From an uncultured Bacilli bacterium (lineage in GTDB: Bacteria; Bacillota_I; Bacilli_A; RF39; UBA660), in the NCBI GenBank assembly GCA_934149245.1, contig CAKPER010000053.1:1-7450 (forward strand): a stretch of 7,450 nt of DNA, written 5' to 3'. Positions 5,157-7,450 of the stretch are shown piece after piece (position 1 is the first letter of the stretch; the number at the start of each line of letters is the position of its first letter). Made by a program: the position numbers and the translations under genes. The notes below the pieces were generated by a model, which made no database searches, was not told where the DNA came from, and saw nothing but the letters and a program-made list of their open reading frames with translations.

Positions 5157-7316
5157 ATGAATCATGAAATTATAAAAGAAATAGCAAATGAATTAAGAAT
5201 AAAAAATAATCAAGTTGAAAGTACACTAACTTTATTAAGTGATGGAAATACTGTTCCGTTTATAGCAAGATATAGAAAAGAAGCAACAGGAGCTTTAGAT
5301 GAAGAACAAATAAGGAAAATAAATGAAGTTTATGAATATCAAATCTCGTTACTTAAAAGAAAAGAAGATGTAATTAGATTAATAGATGAAAAGGGAATGC
5401 TTACAGAAGAATTAAAAAATAATATAATGAAATGTGAAAAATTAGTAGAAGTAGAAGACTTATATAGACCATATAAAGAAAAGAAAAAAACAAAGGCAAC
5501 AGAGGCCATAAAAAATGGATTAGAACCTCTTGCTAAAATAATTATGTCATTTCCACTAGATATAGATATCAACCAAACAGCTAAAAAATATTTAAATGAT
5601 AACATTCAAACAGAAGAAAAAGCTATTGAAGGGGCTAAATTTATAATAGCAGAATGGATAAGCGATAATGCTAGTTATAGAAAATATTTAAGACATAACA
5701 TGATAAATTATGGATTAATAAAATCAAAATTAAAAAAGAAAGCAGTAGATGACAATCAAATATATGAGATGTATTATGATTACAGTGAAAAAATAAAGTA
5801 CATAAAACAACATAGAATACTTGCAATGAATAGGGGAGAAAAAGAAGGAATATTATCCGTAGGAATAGAAGTAGATAATGAATATATTTTAAATTGGTTT
5901 TCTAAAAAAATAATAAAAAATGATAAATCTATAGTTGCACCATTAGTAGAAGAGGCTATAAAAGATAGCTATAAAAGATTAATATTTCCAAGTGTAGAAA
6001 GAGAAGTTAGAGCAGAATTAAAAGAAAAAGCAGAAGAAGGAGCTATTGATATCTTTGGTAAAAATCTTGAAAAATTATTGTTAACACCTCCAATGAAAGA
6101 TAAAGTAGTATTAGGCTTTGATCCGGCATATAGGACTGGATGTAAGTTAGCCGTAATAGATCCAACAAGTAGAATTCTAAACATAAGTAAAATTTATCCT
6201 CACGAACCACAAAATAAATGGGATGAATCTAAAAAAATAATAAAAGATTTAATAAAAAAATATAATATTGATATAATTGCAGTTGGAAATGGAACAGCAT
6301 CACGTGAAAGTGAAAAACTAGTTGCAGAAATATGTCAAGAATATACAGATAAAAAAATATCATTTATAATAGTAAGTGAAGCAGGGGCATCTGTTTACTC
6401 AGCAAGTCCTTTAGCAATTAAAGAATTTCCAGATCTTCATGTTGAAGAAAGAAGTGCAATTAGTATTGGAAGAAGACTACAAGATCCATTAAGTGAATTA
6501 GTAAAAATTGATCCTAAAAGCATTGGAGTAGGGCAGTATCAACATGATGTCAATCAAAAAAAGTTAAACGAATCTTTAGATTTTATTGTAAGTAAAGCTG
6601 TAAACTTGGTAGGTGTAAATATCAATACAGCCAGTAGCTCAATTTTAAAATATATATCTGGACTAACAAAAACAACGATAGATAAAATAATTAAGTACCG
6701 AGAAAAATATGGAAAAATAACTTCAAGAAAGGAAATTCTTGATAAAAAAATATTGTCTAGTAAAACTTACGAGCAAGCAATAGGTTTTATGAGGGTAATA
6801 GATGGTGAAGATGTATTAGATAAAACTTCAATTCACCCAGAAAGTTACGATATTGCAACCAAATTAATAGAAAATTTAGGTTTAACCTTAAATGACATAG
6901 GTACAAAAGAATTAAATGATAAATTAGATAAATTAAATTTAGAAGAATATTCTAGAAATAATTCCATTGATAAATATACCTTAGAAGATATAGTAAAATG
7001 CTTAAAACAGCCAAATAGAGACTTTAGAGATGATTATAAAAAACCTCTTTTAAAAAGTAATATCTTAGATATTAAGGATTTAAAAAGAGGAATGGAACTA
7101 GAAGGAACAGTTAGAAATGTTGTTGATTTTGGCGTTTTTATAGATATAGGTTTACATGATGATGGATTAGCTCATATATCAAAATTAACAAAAGAATATA
7201 TCAAACATCCTATGGAGGTAGTAAATGTAGGTGATATAGTAACTTGTTATGTTGATGATATAAATCTAGAAAAAGGCAAAGTCAGCTTAACTTTGCTCGA
7301 TCCAAGTAAAAATTAA
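5157..7316 (+). CDS. tex: Tex family transcription accessory / S1 RNA-binding protein
   Basis: This 719-residue cytosolic Tex protein is a nucleic-acid binding factor related to eukaryotic Spt6 and linked to transcription and toxin expression or stress tolerance in other bacteria. The domains are in the normal order. The helical N-terminal region contains TVPFIARYRKEATGALDEEQ. A YqgF/RuvC-like domain begins near Asp322 in GFDPAYRTGCK. Helix-hairpin-helix repeats follow at about 480-560 (VGVNINTASSSIL, then YEQAIGFMRV), and an S1 domain at 645-716 (GTVRNVVDFGVFIDIG, GLAHISKL, KVSLTLLD). It ends just after S1 with almost no tail, but is within the family's usual length. The ATG at 5157 was chosen over an upstream in-frame ATG at 5109 because GAGGAAG precedes it and the family begins here. 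No terminator separates it from the tRNA promoter, whose -35 begins 10 bp after the stop, so tex transcripts may run into the tRNA. Confidence 0.96.
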   Translation: MNHEIIKEIANELRIKNNQVESTLTLLSDGNTVPFIARYRKEATGALDEEQIRKINEVYEYQISLLKRKEDVIRLIDEKGMLTEELKNNIMKCEKLVEVEDLYRPYKEKKKTKATEAIKNGLEPLAKIIMSFPLDIDINQTAKKYLNDNIQTEEKAIEGAKFIIAEWISDNASYRKYLRHNMINYGLIKSKLKKKAVDDNQIYEMYYDYSEKIKYIKQHRILAMNRGEKEGILSVGIEVDNEYILNWFSKKIIKNDKSIVAPLVEEAIKDSYKRLIFPSVEREVRAELKEKAEEGAIDIFGKNLEKLLLTPPMKDKVVLGFDPAYRTGCKLAVIDPTSRILNISKIYPHEPQNKWDESKKIIKDLIKKYNIDIIAVGNGTASRESEKLVAEICQEYTDKKISFIIVSEAGASVYSASPLAIKEFPDLHVEERSAISIGRRLQDPLSELVKIDPKSIGVGQYQHDVNQKKLNESLDFIVSKAVNLVGVNINTASSSILKYISGLTKTTIDKIIKYREKYGKITSRKEILDKKILSSKTYEQAIGFMRVIDGEDVLDKTSIHPESYDIATKLIENLGLTLNDIGTKELNDKLDKLNLEEYSRNNSIDKYTLEDIVKCLKQPNRDFRDDYKKPLLKSNILDIKDLKRGMELEGTVRNVVDFGVFIDIGLHDDGLAHISKLTKEYIKHPMEVVNVGDIVTCYVDDINLEKGKVSLTLLDPSKN

Positions 7317-7325
7317 AAAAAGCTA

Positions 7326-7354
7326 TTGACAGGTAATCAATTATAATTTATAAT
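7326..7354 (+). promoter_or_regulatory. Consensus sigma-A promoter of the tRNA-Gly gene
   Basis: TTGACA (7326-7331) and TATAAT (7349-7354) are perfect, with a 17-bp spacer. Transcription should start near 7361, about 14 nt before the mature tRNA 5' end. A second TATAAT at 7342-7347 has only a 10-bp spacer and is unlikely to be used. Confidence 0.9.
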
Positions 7355-7368
7355 TTTAATTGGTTATC
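7332..7368. repeat. Inverted repeat spanning the tRNA promoter
   Basis: GGTAATCAATTA (7332-7343) and TAATTGGTTATC (7357-7368) can form 12 continuous RNA pairs, including two G-U, around a 13-nt AT spacer. It brackets the -10 box and the start site. It may be an operator, or a weak 3' hairpin for tex read-through transcripts. No T run follows. Confidence 0.4.
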
Positions 7369-7374
7369 AGTTAT

Positions 7375-7449
7375 GCAGATGTGGTTCAACGATTAGAATT
7401 CGGCCTTGCCAAGGCTGAGACGGGGGTTTGACTCCCCTCATCTGCTCCA
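7375..7449 (+). tRNA. trnG: tRNA-Gly (anticodon GCC) with variant elbow
   Basis: A complete cloverleaf of 75 nt with encoded CCA and discriminator T73, as expected for glycine. The acceptor stem GCAGATG/CATCTGC is seven Watson-Crick pairs, the D stem is GTTC/GAAT, and the anticodon stem CGGCC/GGCTG carries loop TTGCCAA (anticodon GCC at 7408-7410). The variable loop is AGAC and the T stem GGGGG/CCCCT. Two features are unusual. The T loop is TTTGACT rather than TTCGANN, so base 56 is T. The D-loop AACGATTA has GA where nearly all tRNAs have G18-G19. These changes appear to compensate each other as A19-U56. A15 and C48 also do not form a standard Levitt pair. It has its own promoter, and the window ends one base after CCA, so further tRNAs could follow. 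Confidence 0.93.
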
Positions 7450-7450
7450 T

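Noticed and set aside
7375..7449. Cell-wall-dedicated tRNA-Gly like those of staphylococci
   Set aside because: The elbow change differs in kind (a compensated A-U pair rather than loss of GG), and no FemXAB-type transferase is in the window, so that role cannot be claimed.
1..7450. CRISPR array, phage or defence island
   Set aside because: There are no spaced direct repeats, no integrase, nuclease or toxin-antitoxin genes, and the composition is uniform across the window.

Overview
The window is very AT-rich. Its vegetative promoters match the consensus closely, its ribosome binding sites are strong and purine-rich, and its coding sequence favours AGA and ATA codons. Together with the gene families present, this points to a low-GC Firmicute of class Clostridia, plausibly Peptostreptococcaceae or Clostridiaceae. 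Genus cannot be fixed from the sequence alone. Most of the window looks like chromosomal housekeeping sequence: no insertion sequence, phage gene or CRISPR array is visible.

Layout, left to right. Positions 1-249 are AT-rich with no gene I can support. clpP (ATP-dependent protease subunit) lies on the minus strand and ends in a clear terminator. It is divergent from a large plus-strand kinase that fuses TGS, a ThrRS-like domain and uridine kinase, and that has a perfect sigma-A promoter. The kinase converges on a small membrane protein of the 'small multidrug export' family, with a shared bidirectional terminator between them. Next on the minus strand are a cold-shock protein gene with its own terminator and an orphan LytTR response regulator. 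Between the regulator (4470) and tex (5157) is a non-coding-looking stretch. It holds an inverted repeat, an orphan plus-strand terminator and a badly decayed DUF4186 gene, recognisable only by stitching several frames together. The plus-strand tex gene (transcription accessory and RNA-binding protein) follows. At the right edge a consensus promoter drives a tRNA-Gly(GCC).

The genes are mostly single transcription units rather than one operon. Several act in general stress or RNA physiology (ClpP, Csp, Tex), but nothing shows that they form a system together. The most unusual object is the terminal tRNA-Gly. Its acceptor, anticodon and T stems are intact, but the elbow pair normally G19-C56 reads A19-U56, with an enlarged D-loop. 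The second is the DUF4186 pseudogene. Several start codons were set to internal ATGs because the upstream in-frame start overlaps the Shine-Dalgarno sequence.
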